Positions 1 through 12,940 of a DNA stretch of 64,000 bases are shown here, piece by piece. The first letter of the stretch is position 1; each line of letters starts with the position of its first letter. Origin of the DNA: Cephalopachus bancanus (Eukaryota > Chordata > Mammalia > Primates > Tarsiidae); NCBI GenBank assembly GCA_027257055.1, contig JAPVLO010000617.1, forward strand, positions 434,001-498,000, in the 5' to 3' direction. The notes beneath the pieces were generated by a model. That model had not been told where the DNA came from. It did no database searches and saw only the letters and a program-made list of their open reading frames with translations. The position numbers and the translations under genes are program-made.

Positions 1-173
1 AAATCAAAAATTAGCCGGGCGTGGTAGCATGCCTGTAGTTCCAGCTACTTGGAAGACTGAGGCGGAAGGATCGCCGGAGTCCAGCAGGTCGAGGCTGCGG
101 TGGCCGGGAGCGGCCACTGCACTCCAGTCTGGGTGACAGAGTGAGACTCCAACTCAAAAAAAAAAAAAGAAAA
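1..173 (+). mobile_element. Alu, right arm (cut by the window edge)
   Basis: Enters at the middle linker (aaatcaaaaattagccgggc) and ends in an A-run. Confidence 0.9.
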
Positions 174-191
174 GATAAGAAAATTATTTCT

Positions 192-819
192 GGTCGGGCA
201 CTATAGCTAACGCCTGTAATCCCAGCACTTTGGGAGGCAGAGGCAAGAGGATTGCAAGAGCCCAGGGATTCGAGATCAACCTGGGCATTTTGGCGAGGCC
301 TCGTCTCCACAATTAAAAAACAAAAATAAGCCGAGCTCGGTGTCTCAGCCTGTAATCCTGCGCTTTGGGAGGCTGAGGTGAGTGGATTGCCTGAGCCCGC
401 AGGTTCAAAACCCACCTGGGCAACTTGGTGAGACCTCACCTCTACAATAAATCAAAAATTAGCCGGGCGTGGTAGCGCACACCTGTAGTTCTAGCTACTT
501 GGAAGGCTGAGGCGGAAGGATCGCTGGAGCCCAGCAGGCCGAGTCTGTGGTGGCCGGGAGCGGCTACTGCACTCCAGTCTGGGCGACAGAGTGAGACTCC
601 AACTCAAAAAAAACAAAAACAAAACAAAACAAAAAACAAAAACAACAAACAAAAAAATAACCACTAGTTGGGTGTGGTGGTACATGCCTGTAGTTCCAGC
701 TACTTGGAAAGCCGAGGTGGAAGGACCACCTGAACCCAGCAGGTAGAGACTGCGGTAGCCTGAGTGTGCCACTGAGTCCAGCTTGGGTAGCAGAGTGAGA
801 CTCTGACCATAAAAAAAAA
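192..819 (+). mobile_element. older Alu split by a younger Alu
   Basis: The left arm is 192-329 and the right arm 661-819, with CAGCACTTTGGGAGG and gactctgac features of the older group. A full Alu lies between them. Confidence 0.88.
330..657 (+). mobile_element. younger Alu nested in an Alu
   Basis: Complete dimer with ctcggtgtctcagcctg at the start and agactccaactc plus an interrupted A-tail (aaac)n at the end. Confidence 0.9.
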
Positions 820-1016
820 GAAAACTATTTCTTGTTTTATTGGGCTATTTTGAATCTTAGTACTAAGAGCATCTTGTATCTCTTAACTTGTTTAATATGT
901 GACTCTTTATAACCAACCTAAATATTTTTCTTATACTGGTAAGTGACACCACTAGTTGAGACACACAAGTGAACCTGGAGCTACCAAGCATAAATCCTTA
1001 TAAAGATGCACACAGG

Positions 1017-1317
1017 GCGGACTCGGTGGCTCAGCCTGTAATCCCGCGCCTTACGAGGGTGAGGTGAGTGGATTGCCTGAGCCCGCGGGTTCGAGACCCA
1101 CTTGGGCAACTTGGTGAGACCTCATCTCTACAATAAATAAAAAAAATTAGCCGGGTGTGTTAGTACACGCCTGTAGTTCCAGCTACTTGGAAGGTTGAGG
1201 TGGAAGGATCGCCGGAGCCCAGCAGGTCAAGGCTGCAGTGGCCGGGAGCGGCCACTGCACTCCAGTCTGGGGCAACAGAGTGAGACTCGAACTCAAAAAA
1301 AAAAAAAAAAAAAAAAT
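1017..1317 (+). mobile_element. Alu, full length
   Basis: Flanked by the perfect duplication agatgcacacagg at 1,004-1,016 and 1,318-1,330. Confidence 0.95.
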
Positions 1318-2306
1318 AGATGCACACAGGCCTTTTACATGTAGAAATGCATCTTGATAGAAATGCATCTTGTTCATCTAGGATATGCTTTTACAAGGAG
1401 TGATTCACTGAAAGATCTTGTTATTCACGGGAAGTTGGGAAACAGCTTTGGCCCTGTAAAAGCCTCATAGGAACATGTAGGTAAAAACAATGGATTGAAC
1501 ACACAGATCTACTTTCACCTCATCCTGAAACAACACTAAAAGAGTCATAAAGAATTTTTTAAAGGTACAAATCTGCTTAAGGATAGAGAAAACAGATGAG
1601 ATGGCAACAACAACATGTTGGAAGCTGGAAAGCAGATGGGCAATTCTTAAATGATGTAGGAGTGCCAATAAAGCAGAATCCTGAGCCAGTAGAGGGAGAT
1701 GCTGAGAATTAGAGCTATATATACTGGGGAATTCCCAAAAAGCTCTAGAATTTGCCTTCTACAAGTGGAGGAGGGACACCTACAAAAATAAGGAAGGTTG
1801 ATCAAAAGCCTGTTTTAAGAAGCCATATATCCCTATATGTTCTCCCCTTTCCAACATAGACCAAAGATTTATTCTCTGGAGAGAGTATGATTGGGGGTCT
1901 CTGGACTAGGGGATTTGAGGTACAGTCGGGGGCAGGATACTGTACTGAAAAGAGGGAGATTAAGTGAATGTGAGCATACTGACTACCTGTTTTCCCCATT
2001 TATTTCTGCAGAATGCAGATAGCTGTGTCTACCTTTCAGGCAAAAGATTGAAAGAGTATGCCCTAGAAAATTTGATTAGCTCAAAAGAAAATGTCTAAGA
2101 ATACTGACAACAGAGTTTCCTCAATCAAATGGCCCCACCAGCTCAGTACAGTCCATAGTTGACAAGTCCTACCCATGTTATCATAGTGCCAATGAACTGT
2201 GCAGTCCCCCACTTTTAGATATAAGCAGACAAGTGTTATCAGACTTCTGAGGAAAGCCTTTAATAAGAAAGAGACCAAAGCAAAGAAACAATAACAGCAA
2301 TGCTTT

Positions 2307-2609
2307 ATTTTGTTTGTTTGTTTGTTTGTTTTTTGAGTTGGAGTCTCACTCTGTCACCCAGACTGGAGTGCAGTGGCCGCTCCCAGCCAACGCAGCCTCG
2401 ACCTGCTGGGCTCCTGCGATCCTTCTGCCTCAGCCTTCCAAGTAGCAGGAATTAACAGGCATGCACTACTACGCCTGGCTGATTTTTTGATTTATTGTAG
2501 AGATGAGGTCTCACTGCCCAGGCGGGTCTCGAACCCATGGACTCAGGCAATCCACTCACCTCAGCCTCCCAAAGGCGTGGGATTACAGGCTGAGCCACCG
2601 AGCCCGGCT
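2307..2609 (-). mobile_element. Alu, full length, (TTTG)n tail
   Basis: Flanked by taacagcaatgcttt at 2,292-2,306 and 2,610-2,624. Lacks the AACTTGG block (reads ctgcccaggcgg), marking a young subfamily. Confidence 0.95.
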
Positions 2610-2638
2610 TAACAGCAATGCTTTAAAAAAAACATTCT

Positions 2639-2931
2639 GGCCAGGCACAATGGCTCACCCCTGTAATCCCAGTACTTTGGGAGGCAGAGACAAGAGGATT
2701 GCCTGAGCTCTGGGGTTTGAGACCAGCCTGAACAACTTTGCAAGAACTCATCTCCACAATAAATCAAAAAATTAGCCAGATGTGGTGGCACATACCTGTG
2801 GTTCCAGCTACTTGGAAGGCTGAAGTAGAAGGATCACCTGATCCCAGCAGGTTGAACCTGCAGTGGCCATGAGTATGCCACTGTACTTCAGCTGGGTGAC
2901 AGAGTGAGACTCTGACTCAAAAAAAAAAAAA
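2639..2931 (+). mobile_element. Alu, older subfamily
   Basis: ggccaggcacaatggctc start, A-tail after gactctgactc. Confidence 0.9.
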
Positions 2932-2943
2932 GAAATCTGCACC

Positions 2944-3078
2944 AGGGAGGGTGGGACATGCCTGTAGTCCAAACTACTTGTGAGGCTGAGGCAGGATGAT
3001 CACTTGAGTCTAGGAGTTTGAGTCCAGCTTGGGCAACATAGTAAGACCCCAATCTCTAAAAATAATAGTAATTTTTTT
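2944..3078 (+). mobile_element. Alu monomer-like (free left monomer type)
   Basis: Single arm from gggtgggacatgcctg to aatctctaaaaataat with no right arm. Confidence 0.7.
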
Positions 3079-3081
3079 AAA

Positions 3082-3378
3082 AGGTGGATGTGATGGCTCA
3101 TGCCTGTGATCCCAGCACTTTGGGAGGTATAGGCAAGAGGATTACCTGAATCCAGGGGTTTGAGACCAACCTGGGCAGCATGGCAAGACCTCGTTTCTAC
3201 AGTAAATCAAGAAAAATTGGCTGGAGTTGGTGGTACATGCCTGTAATTGCAGCTACTTGGAAGGCTGAGGCAAAAGGATCACCTGAACCCAACAGGTCAA
3301 GGCTGCAATGGCAGTGAGCATGTCACTGCACTCCAGCCTGGGTAACAGAGTGAGACTCTGACTCCAAAAAAAAGAAAA
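3082..3378 (+). mobile_element. Alu, older subfamily
   Basis: Diverged dimer, gtggatgtgatggctc to gactctgactcc and an A-tail. Confidence 0.88.
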
Positions 3379-3381
3379 AAA

Positions 3382-3650
3382 CCTGGTGCAGTTGCTTATA
3401 CCTGTAATCCCAACTTTTCGGGAGACCAAGGTGGGAAGATTGCTTGCACCTAGGAGCATTAGACCTACCTAGGCGACATAGTAAAAAAATAAAATAATTA
3501 GCCAGGCATGGTGGTGCATGTCTGTATTCCTAGCTACTTGGAAAGTTGAGGCAGAAGGATCACCAGAGCCCAGAAGGTTGAGGCTTCAATGAGCCATGAT
3601 TGTGTTACTGCACTCCAGCCTAGGTGGCAAAATGAGACTCTAACTCAAAA
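3382..3650 (+). mobile_element. Alu, strongly diverged
   Basis: Dimer with shortened linker; tgcttatacctgtaatcc to gactctaactc. Confidence 0.85.
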
Positions 3651-3719
3651 GAAATAAAATTTTTTTAAAGGAACATTTTGAAAACAAGGAAAAGAGCAGC
3701 GATTAGAACTAAAAAACAA

Positions 3720-4002
3720 GGCTGGGTTCGGTGGCTCAGCCTGTAATCCCAGCACTTTGGGAGGCTGAGGCGAGTGGATTGCCTGAGCCCTGGGTTCGAG
3801 ACCAGCCTGGGCAACTTAGCAAGACCTCTACAATAACTAAAAAAATTAGCTGTGCATGGTAGCTCATGCCTGTAGTTCAGGCTACTTGGAAGGCTGAGGC
3901 GGAAGGATCACTAGTACCCAGCAGGTTGTCACTGGGTTGGCCATGAATATGCCTCTGCATTCCAGCCTAAGTGACAGAGTGAGACTCTGACTCCAAAAAA
4001 AA
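3720..4002 (+). mobile_element. Alu
   Basis: ggctgggttcggtggctcag to gactctgactccaaa. Confidence 0.9.
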
Positions 4003-4183
4003 GAAATCAAAAACATAATAAACAGAAATTTAAGACTTATTAGCTTGGGATATAAAGTTGGAAGGGTGTCTCAGAAAGTAGAGCAAAGAGACAAAGTTGA
4101 AAAATAGAAACACTTATAAGAAGATTTGAGGAGAGTTTAGGAGCTAGAGGGCAATGGATAGTGCCTTCCAAAATGTGAGGAAA

Positions 4184-4476
4184 GCCGGGCACAGTGGCTC
4201 ATGCCTATAATCCCAGCACTTTGGGAGACTCAGGTGAGAGGATTGCTTGAGCCCATGGGTCCGAGACCAGCCTGGGCAATTTGGTGAGACCTCATCTCTA
4301 CAATAAATCAAAAAATTAACCAGGCATGGTGATGCATGCCTGTAGTTCCAGCTACTTGGAAGGCTGAGACAGAAGGATCACCTGAGCTCCGTAGGTCGAG
4401 GCTACGGTGGCCATCAGCTGGCTACTGCACTCCAACCTGGGCAACAGAATGAGACTCCAACTCAAAAAAAAAAAAA
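4184..4476 (+). mobile_element. Alu
   Basis: gccgggcacagtggctc to gagactccaactc and an A-tail. Confidence 0.92.
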
Positions 4477-4600
4477 AGTGAGGGAAAATTATTTCCAGTC
4501 TAGAATTCTATACTCACCCAAACTATCAAACTGGTATGAATATAGAATAAAGATATTTTCAAAAATCAATATTCTCAAAATTTTTCTCATGCACCCTTTT

Positions 4601-4894
4601 TATTTTTTGTTTTTTGAGTTGGAGTCTCACTCTGTCACCCAGACTGGAGTGCAGTGGCCACTTCTGGCCACGACAGCCTCGACCTACTGGGCTCCGGAGA
4701 TCCTTCCGCCTCAGCCTTCCAAGTAGCTGGAACTACAGGCATGCGCTACCACGCCTGGCTAGTTTTTTATTTATTGTAGAGATGAGGTCTCACCAAGTTG
4801 CCCAGGCGGGTCTCGAACCCACGGGTTCAGGCAATCCACTCACCTCTGCCTCCCAAAGCGCTGGGATTACAGGCTGAGCCACTGAGCCCGGCCT
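4601..4894 (-). mobile_element. Alu, full length
   Basis: Flanked by tcatgcaccctttt at 4,587-4,600 and 4,895-4,908. Confidence 0.95.
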
Positions 4895-5279
4895 TCATGC
4901 ACCCTTTTGAAAAGCTACAGGAGAATGTGTTATTAAAATGAATAAGACATGAAAGGAATATTTGAGATCCAGGAAACAAGATTCCTCACAGGAAGGAAGC
5001 AAAGTGAATTCCCAGTATAATGGTGAAACTAGGAAATGCCAGGATCTGCACCAGTAGAGGAGGCGGCCTGTCCCAAACAAAGGTGGTCGAGAGGCTTTGA
5101 GAGCAATTTCGCCAAAATGGCTAGGATACTGATATGTCATAACACTGTGAAAGGAACTATTTAGATAAATGACAGTTTGGGTAGAATTAGTGATTCGCAA
5201 TTCATGTATAAAAAGCCAAGTAAAAATAAAGTTTAAAAGGTAACTATAAACTCCAAGGAAATTAAGAAATTGTACAGAG

Positions 5280-5570
5280 ACCGGGCTTGGTGGCTCAACC
5301 TGTAATCCCAGCACTTTGGGAGGCCAAGACAAGTAGATTGCCTGAGCCCACAGTTTTGAGACCAGCCCCGGGCACCTTGGCGGGACCTTGTCTCTACAAA
5401 AAAAAAAAAATTAACTGAGTGTGGTAGTGTGCGCCTGTCGTTCCAGCTACTTAGAAGGGTGAGACAGAAGGATCACCAGAACCCAGCAGGTTGACGCTAT
5501 GGTGGCTGAGAGTGTGCCACTGCACTCCAGCCTAGGCGACAGAGTGAAATTCCAACTCATAATAAAAAGA
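5280..5570 (+). mobile_element. Alu
   Basis: accgggcttggtggctc to attccaactcataat. Confidence 0.9.
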
Positions 5571-5710
5571 AATACAAATATGATTTTTTTTGCCTATCAC
5601 CTGGAAAATATTCATAAGTTTAGCAATATTAGCCTATTCATCTACTATTATTAATTACAGCTATTTTGGAGGGTTAAATTGGCAACATGTTAAAATCGTA
5701 AATATCTATA

Positions 5711-5869
5711 CTTTTTTTCTTTGAGTTGGAGTCTCACTTTGTTGCCCAGGCTAGAGTGCAGTAGCATGCTCATGACCACCACACCCTTGACCTGCTGGGC
5801 TCAGGCAATCCTTCCATCTCAGCCTTCCAAATAACTGGAACTACAGGTGTGTGCCAACACACCTGGCTA
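5711..5869 (-). mobile_element. Alu right arm only
   Basis: Half element, ttgagttggagtctcac to cacacctggctag, flanked by an imperfect aatctatacttt duplication. Confidence 0.8.
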
Positions 5870-5998
5870 GAATCTACACTTTTGATTCAGTGATATATAC
5901 CTAAAAATATATGTTCTAGAACAGTGCTGGCCAAGGAAAATTAATCACATTTGTAATTTTAAATTTTGTAGTCATCTTATTAAAAAAGAAATGAGTTA

Positions 5999-6294
5999 GG
6001 CCAGGCATGGTGACTCACTTGTAGTTCTAGTACTTTGGGAGGCTGAAGTGGGAGGATTGCTTGAGCCCAGGGGTTCAAGACCAACCTAGGCAACATAGCA
6101 AGACCTTGTCGTTACAAATAATAAAATATTAGACAGGTATGGTGGCACACACTTGTAGTCTCAGCTACTCCATAGACTGAGGCGAAAAGATCATATGAGC
6201 TCAGGAAGTAGAGGCTGCACTGAGCTGTGATTGTGCCACTGCACTTCAGCCTAGACGACAGAATGAGAACCTGACTCAAAATGAAACAAAGAAA
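5999..6294 (+). mobile_element. Alu, older subfamily
   Basis: ggccaggcatggtgactc to gagaacctgactc. Confidence 0.88.
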
Positions 6295-6370
6295 AAAAGT
6301 GATACCAATTTTAATAACTAATTTTGATACTATTTTATTTAACCCATATATAAAAAATATTTTATTTTTT

Positions 6371-6635
6371 CATTTATTTATTTTTTGAAGGGGGTGTCTC
6401 ACACTGGAGTGCAGTGGCACAATCATGGCTCACCGCAGGCTCAAGCTCCTGGGCTCAGGTGATCCTTTCACCTCAGCCTCCTGAGTAGCTAGGACTGCAG
6501 ACACACTCCCTCACACCCAGCTAAATTTTTTATTTCGTGTAGAGAGAAGCTCTCACTATGTTGCCTAGGCTGGTCTCGAACTCCTGGACTCAAGCAGTCC
6601 TCCCACCTCAGCCTCCCAAAGTGCCGCAGCCAGCC
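6371..6635 (-). mobile_element. Alu, older, left end incomplete
   Basis: Canonical ggtctcgaactcctgg body; the terminal cctgtaatcc portion is missing. Confidence 0.85.
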
Positions 6636-7398
6636 TAAAATATTTTAATATGTAGTCAGTATAAAAACATCAATGAGATATTTTAACTTCTCCTTTTCTT
6701 AAGCTTAGTCTTTGAGATCTGGTGTGTATTTTACACTTGTGCCACATGTGCCTAGTAGCTACTGTAATGAACAGTGCAGTTTTAACATGTTTATTCCCAG
6801 CTTCTTTATAATACCAGAAAATCAGAGGCAACTAAATGTTCCTTAGTTCAGCACTAACTAAACAAATGTGATGCCTTCATACAGTTGAGAGCTAGATTTC
6901 TGAGTGTTACGGAAAAGTGTCCAAGATATATTATGAACAAAACAGGGTATGTGTGTATGTGAGATCACATAGACATGCTAGTGCGTGCAGAGAAAAAATA
7001 AAACCATGTAGAGTAGTAGTTACAATAATTTTTAAAAGGAAAACACCACCTCATAGTGAGACATATCTGTTCAGTTTATTCTACAAGAGAGTAATTCTAC
7101 TCATGTATTTTACCTAGACCATGAGGCCTCATTTGGAAAGTGTTTACTACTGTCCGCTACAGGATGTTGTTTTTGCATTAGAGTTGGAGCCAATTCTCAG
7201 CAGCATTTTTGAATCATGCAACCTCCCTCTACTCACTATGAGCTCAGTTCTTCCGGCTTCCTCAGCACTTGGATAGAGGACAGGCATTGCACCGTGTATC
7301 TAATAGTATGTTCAGCTCTGCTGCTTCTCATTGCATCTGCGTCTTTGAGCTTATACTGTTTTTAAGCCACAATTTTTCTAAAATTGTTAAGATTATGC

Positions 7399-7671
7399 TT
7401 TTTTTTTAAATTGGAGTCTCACCCATGCTGGAGTGCAGTGGCACACTCATGGCCACCAGAGCCTCAACCTGCCGAACTCAGGTGATCCTTAAGCCTCAGC
7501 CTTCCAAGTAGCTGGAACCATGGAATCATAGGCGTGCGCTGCCATGCCTGGCTAAAGAGACAAAGTCTCACCAAGTTGCCCAGGCTGATCTCAAACCTCT
7601 GGACTCAGGCAGTCCTCTCGCCTCCACCTTCCAAAGTACTGGGATTAAAGGCATGAGCCACCAAGCCTGGC
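7399..7671 (-). mobile_element. Alu
   Basis: Flanked by gattatgctttt-like repeats; ends gagccaccaagcctggc. Confidence 0.9.
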
Positions 7672-8091
7672 TAAAATTATGCTTTTTGCAAACAAAATCA
7701 GGAAATATCTTTCAAGTACAACAAATGTCTACGTATTTCTCAGTTGTCTTGCCTCCCAGAGGTAATGTAGTAAAATCATGCTTGACTTAACCTGGATGAC
7801 TGCAGACACTTTGACCCTGAGAGAGATTACAGAATGCTGAGATGAGAAAAGTTTGCTTTGGTAAGGCACATGGAGACTCTTGTTCTAACCTATTTAATGG
7901 GCAGACCTCCGTGGTTCTCATCCTTCCAGTACTTCCACACATCTCTTACATGTAAAAGGCCTAAATTCAAAAAGATAATGTATTTTTTTCCTTTCAAAAA
8001 GATTACTCTAAATTTGTTTAAATTAAAATATATAGGGAATTTCTAGAAATCTCCAGGACCAAGCAAGGACATAAGACTTAAGAATCATATC

Positions 8092-8402
8092 GGCCGGGCT
8101 TTGTGGCTCAGCCTGTAATCCAAGCACTTTGGGAGACTGAGGCAAGTGGATGCTTGAGCCAATGGGTTCAAGACCATCCCGGGCAACTTGGTGAGACTTC
8201 GTCTCTACAGTAAATTTTTTAAAAAATTAGCCAGGCGTGGTTGGGTGTGCCTGTAGTTCTGTCTACTTGGAAGACCGAGGTGGAACGATCGCCAGAGCCC
8301 AGCAGGTCGATACTGGAGTGGCTGTGAGTGTACCATGGCACTCCCGCCTGGGCAATGGAGTGAGACTCCAACTCAAAAAACAAACAAACAAACAGACAAA
8401 AA
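8092..8402 (+). mobile_element. Alu with (caaa)n tail
   Basis: ggccgggctttgtggctc to aactcaaaaaacaaac. Confidence 0.92.
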
Positions 8403-8484
8403 AGAGTGACATATCAGCTAAAGTACCGTTTTATTTGGTACACAGCTCTGAGTTTTCCTCACAATGACATTTTGAAAAATAGGA

Positions 8485-8769
8485 CCAGCCAGACGCGGTG
8501 GCTCACGCCTGTAATTACAGCAGAAGAGAGAGGATTGCCTGAGTCCAGGGGTCAGAGACCAGTCTGAGCAACTTGATGAGAACTCGTCTCTACAATAAAT
8601 CAAAATTTAGTCGGACATGCTACCACACGCCTTTAGTTCCAGGTACTTGGAAGGCTGAGGCAGAAGGATCACCTGAGCCCAGCGGGTCGAGGCTGCGGTG
8701 ACTGGGAGCATGCTACTGCAGTCCAGCCTGGGTGACAGAGTGAGACTACAACTCAAAAAAAAAGAAAAG
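8485..8769 (+). mobile_element. Alu with left-arm deletion
   Basis: Duplication gaaaaatagga at 8,474-8,484 and 8,770-8,780. The cactttgggaggctgag block is missing. Confidence 0.92.
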
Positions 8770-9009
8770 GAAAAATAGGATTAATAATTCAAATATTTGA
8801 GACTTCTAAAAGGACTATTACTAATAATGTCTAAAGGTTAAAATAATGCTTGGCCTTAGTCTTTCTCATAGGTAATCCAATAAGATAGTTACTACTATAG
8901 ACTTGTGTGATAAAGCTAGAGTAATGTGGGATTAATTTTAATACTGATTAAAGCAAAATAAATGTCAGTATTTCAAGCATGCAAATTAAGCTTATTTTTT
9001 ACTGTTTTA

Positions 9010-9310
9010 TTTATTTTTATTTATTTATTTTTTGAGTTGGAGTCTGACTCTGTTGCCCAGACTGGAGTGCAGTGGCCGCTTCCGGCCACCACAGCCTCAA
9101 CCTGCTGGGCTCCAGTGATCCTTCCACCTTAGCCTTCCGAGTAGCCAGAATTACAGACGCACACTACCACGCCCGGCTGATTTTTGATTTATTGTAGAGA
9201 TGAGGTCTCACCAAGTTGCCCAGGTGGGTCTCGAACCCGCGGGCTCAGGCAATCCACTCACCTCAGCCTCCCAAAGGTGCGGGATTACAGGCTGAGCCAC
9301 CGAGCCTGGC
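9010..9310 (-). mobile_element. Alu, full length
   Basis: Flanked by ttttttactgtttta at 8,995-9,009 and 9,311-9,325. Confidence 0.95.
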
Positions 9311-9359
9311 TTTTTTACTGTTTTAAATGTCAATAATTTACTACATTCATAAGCTTCTT

Positions 9360-9545
9360 TACAGTTTTTCAAATATCTTTCCTAGACATCATGATATTTA
9401 ACTGCCATGGTAACTATGAAGTAGGTAGGATTAAGGTCATTGACCCTGTCTTACAGAATTAGAAAACAGGGCTCACAGAGGATGTCAGGGATAGGACAAG
9501 TACTGGAATCCAGCTCTTCTGTCACTTACACCATGTTTGTTCTAC
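9360..9545 (-). repeat. MIR relic
   Basis: Reverse-complement MIR features: ttacagaattagaaaacagggctcacagagg followed by a degraded ccagctcttctg part. Old and diverged. Confidence 0.6.
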
Positions 9546-9694
9546 TGCACATCCAGGCATTTAATGGTTTGACAAACTAAACCTCCAACCTGAAATAATT
9601 AAGTGGATGCTATGAAAGCATCACTTTGTAGTCACTGCGGCCCATGTGTGTTTTTGGTATAGTTAAATTTAAGGGTAGAGTAATAGAGGTAAGG

Positions 9695-9985
9695 GGCCAA
9701 GTACAGTGGTTCATGTCTGTAATCTCAGCACATTGGGAAGCTGAAGTGAGAGGATTGCTTGAGCCCAGGAGTTCAAAAACCATTTTAAGCCACATAGCAA
9801 GACTTCATCTCTACAAACAAACAAAAAATAAAAAAATTAGCCAAGCATGGTAACACATGCCTGTAGTCCCAGCTACTCTGGAGGCTGAGGCAAAAGGATT
9901 GCCTAAGCCAAGGAGGTCGAGGCTATATCATGCCACTGCTCTCCAGCCTGGGCAACAGAGTGAGATTCCAACTCCAAAAAAAAAA
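9695..9985 (+). mobile_element. Alu, older subfamily
   Basis: ggccaagtacagtggttc to gagattccaactcc. Confidence 0.9.
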
Positions 9986-10454
9986 TGGAGGTGTAAGGTT
10001 CCCATTTGTGCCTGATTTATTTGAGACCAGATGCTCATTGATACAGACAAGATGTCTAGTCTGTAAAAAGGGGTAACCTCTTCTTCCTTAGATTGCTCAA
10101 GGACATTACTTTTGGCCCAAGTGGCAATTCATAGCAAGGAGAAATTAGCAAGTATGAGACATGTGAAACGCTGTGAACAGGCACCATGACCCAAAGTCAT
10201 CAGGTAATTCTCAGCGCTGATGCTTACTAATGCTTCATTCATGTCAAGAAGCCAAGACATGCTACTTAACGTCTTATCTAGTTCCTGAATTATTCATTAA
10301 GAAACTTACTATTTCTCCTGTAATTCTTATGCTCAAAGAATGAACTTACCAGTTATTCTAGTGTGCAGCCAGAATACATCCACAAGAAAAAAATGTAGGA
10401 CTGAGGAAATTAACAGGATTAGAGTGAGGAACTGTGGCTTTCCAATCTATATAT

Positions 10455-10585
10455 ATTCTTTCTTCAACTTTTTGTTTTTACTGATTTTTTTCCCCAAATT
10501 TTATTTTGAAATTTTCAAATTTACAGAGAAATGGGGAGAGAAATGTGATAAATCCATATATACAGATATATATGGATTCATTATA

Positions 10586-10618
<33 letters not shown>

Positions 10619-11090
10619 AACCTAGATTAACAAACAATTAAGATTTTGCTACGTTTACTTTAATTCTTTGTGTGAGAGTGTATTTGCTTGTCAAACCATA
10701 GGAAGTAAGTTGCAGACATAATTACACTTTATCCCAAAATATGTCAACCTGCATTTTCTAAGAACAAAAACATTATCTCATGTAATCAGTAATACCATAG
10801 TCATATCTAAGAAAATTAGTTTCACAATCCCTAATATATAGTTTGTATCGCACTTCCTCTAATTTTAGTTGTCCCCAAAAATTAATATTGTAATGTAATC
10901 TAAAAAAAGTCTTCAAAAAATATTATTTTGAAGAGTCCAAACTAGTTGTCCTGTAGAATATTACACATTTTAGATTTGTGTAATTATTTCATCATGATTA
11001 GGTTTATGTAAAACTTTACATTTTTCAGCAAGAATACCGTGTGATATAGAGCTTATAATATCATGGCAGGAGATAAAAAAGGTCGGGTTG
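10455..11090 (-). mobile_element. L1 relic, 3'UTR of an old L1M-type element
   Basis: T-rich start, then gaaattttcaaatttacag, aagttgcagacataatt and catgattaggttta blocks in the order seen in old L1 3'UTRs. A (TA)n tract lies inside. Confidence 0.6.
10583..10618. repeat. (GT)n(TA)n microsatellite
   Basis: Alternating tatata run after tgtgtgtg, inside the L1 relic. Confidence 0.9.
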
Positions 11091-11180
11091 ATCCACTAAT
11101 CAGAGATGCTAAATTTTATCAAGTCCAAATTTAATGTACAGTTTTTCACTAACCATACAGTATTTTTTTATTTGTCTTTT

Positions 11181-11459
11181 TGCTTTTTGAGTCAGGGTCT
11201 TACTCTGTCACCCAGGCTGGAGTGCAGTGGCACGATCACAGCTTACCTCTGGACTCAGGTGATCCTCCTGCTTCAGCCTCCTGAATAGCTGGCACTACAG
11301 GCAGGCACCACCTCAAATGGCTAACTTAAAAAAAAAAATTTGTAGAAACAGGGTCTTGCTGTGTTGCCTAGGCTTGTCTTGAACTCCTGGGCTCAAGCGA
11401 TCCTCCTGCCTGGGATTCCCAAGTGCTGAGATTACAGGTGTGAGGCATTGCACCTGGCC
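11181..11459 (-). mobile_element. Alu, older (AluJ-like) with internal deletion
   Basis: Canonical ctcctgggctcaagcgatcc; the gcctcaacctcctgg part is missing after ggcacgatcacagc. Confidence 0.88.
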
Positions 11460-11719
11460 TAGCATTGTTTTAATTTTTTTAAAAGCAATAATTAATTAGA
11501 ACAATAATTATTTCTGGTTTAGAAATAATGGTGGATGTAGAGTGCTAGTAAGTAATATTCACTCTGTCTGCCACAAAGATTACTTGTGCTAAACATTTTC
11601 TCCCACGTTACTTTTTAGGACTATTCAGAAAATTTTTGCAGATTAACTGCTGATAAGGACCCAGAGCTAGAAGCAGATAAGAATAAATAATAATGACTCA
11701 TGGAGGGAGAATAGCAGTA

Positions 11720-11935
11720 AGATATACACTAATGGAGTCATTACCATGTATGGGCTAAGCACTTTCTGTGAATTGTCTGCACAGTTAACCCCATTAGGTA
11801 AGCAGATATAGATGGGGTAGCTAAGGCACAGAAAGAATGAGGATCTTGCCCAGGGACCCACTGCAAGTTGGTGGAGCTGGGGTTCAAACCCAGGGCTGCC
11901 TAACTCTAGAGCTGAATTCATATGCTATGCAGCCT
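11720..11935 (-). repeat. MIR relic
   Basis: Contains ggcacagaaagaatgagg, cttgcccaggga and gagctggggttcaaaccca, the MIR core read in reverse. Confidence 0.75.
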
Positions 11936-12528
11936 CCATTATTTGTCCCAGATATTGTACCACTCTCATACATTTTCTTGTATAATTCTTTCATCAACCC
12001 ATAAGAAAGTCTCAAATAAATGAAGTTACTTACCCCAGATCATATGATATCTGAACCATTTATCCTATTTTGTGGTTCTCTCCCATGTTTCAGCCGAAGG
12101 CCTTTAAGAGCAGAGTGGTTTGTCCAGCAGCGGGGTCCCTTTTCCCACTGCCCAGCACCCACATAAACAGGAATCATGTGCTGGAAATGAAACCAGGTGG
12201 CAGAAGCAGCTACACAAGCAAGAGAAGCCTGATCGGGTCCACATTAACCAGATGACAGGAGTGAGAACCTTCACTTATATTTCGGGGACCTTCAGTGAAA
12301 AATGGGATGAAAATGAACCTGAAATAAAGGCCATTGAAATAAGCCTGGTTTTCCAAGGAAACGTGTTTCCTTACCGTCTTCCCTAACATCAGAGAGAATG
12401 TGGCAGTTTTGTGAGTTGAGTAACTTCAAACCAGTGGTCAAAGCCATGAAGAAATTACTGAAGGAAAGTGTGATTGTTTATAGTTTCTGATGCCCACTAT
12501 TGGTTTCAATTTTTAGAATTTTCTTTAG

Positions 12529-12824
12529 GGCGGGTGAAGTGGCTCACACCTATAATCCCAGCATTTTGGGAGGCCGAGATTAGAGGATTGCCTGAGCCCA
12601 CAGGTTTGAGATCAGCCTGGACAACTTGGCAAGACCTCATCTCTACAATAAAATTTTTAAAAATCAGCCAGGCATGGTGGCACATGCCTGTAGTTCCAGC
12701 TACTTGGAAGGATGAGGCGTAAGGATCGCCGGAGCCCAGCAGGTTGAGGCTGCAGTGGCTGGGAGCATGCCACTGCTCTCCAGCCTGGGTGACAGTGAGA
12801 CTCCAACTCAAAAAAAAAAAAAAA
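12529..12824 (+). mobile_element. Alu
   Basis: ggcgggtgaagtggctc to gagactccaactc; flanks share a gaattttctttaa-like repeat. Confidence 0.92.
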
Positions 12825-12940
12825 GAATTTTTTCTTTAAACATCATCACTGAGTCTCTATAATTATAGCATAACAAACTGAGAGGAGCAGAATTTACCCA
12901 AGAAAGCAAAGTGATTTTACCTTTAGAAATTAGCTATACA

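Noticed and set aside
1..830. Frames repeating [20 protein letters not shown] peptides, here and at many other sites
   Set aside because: Translations of antisense Alu sequence.
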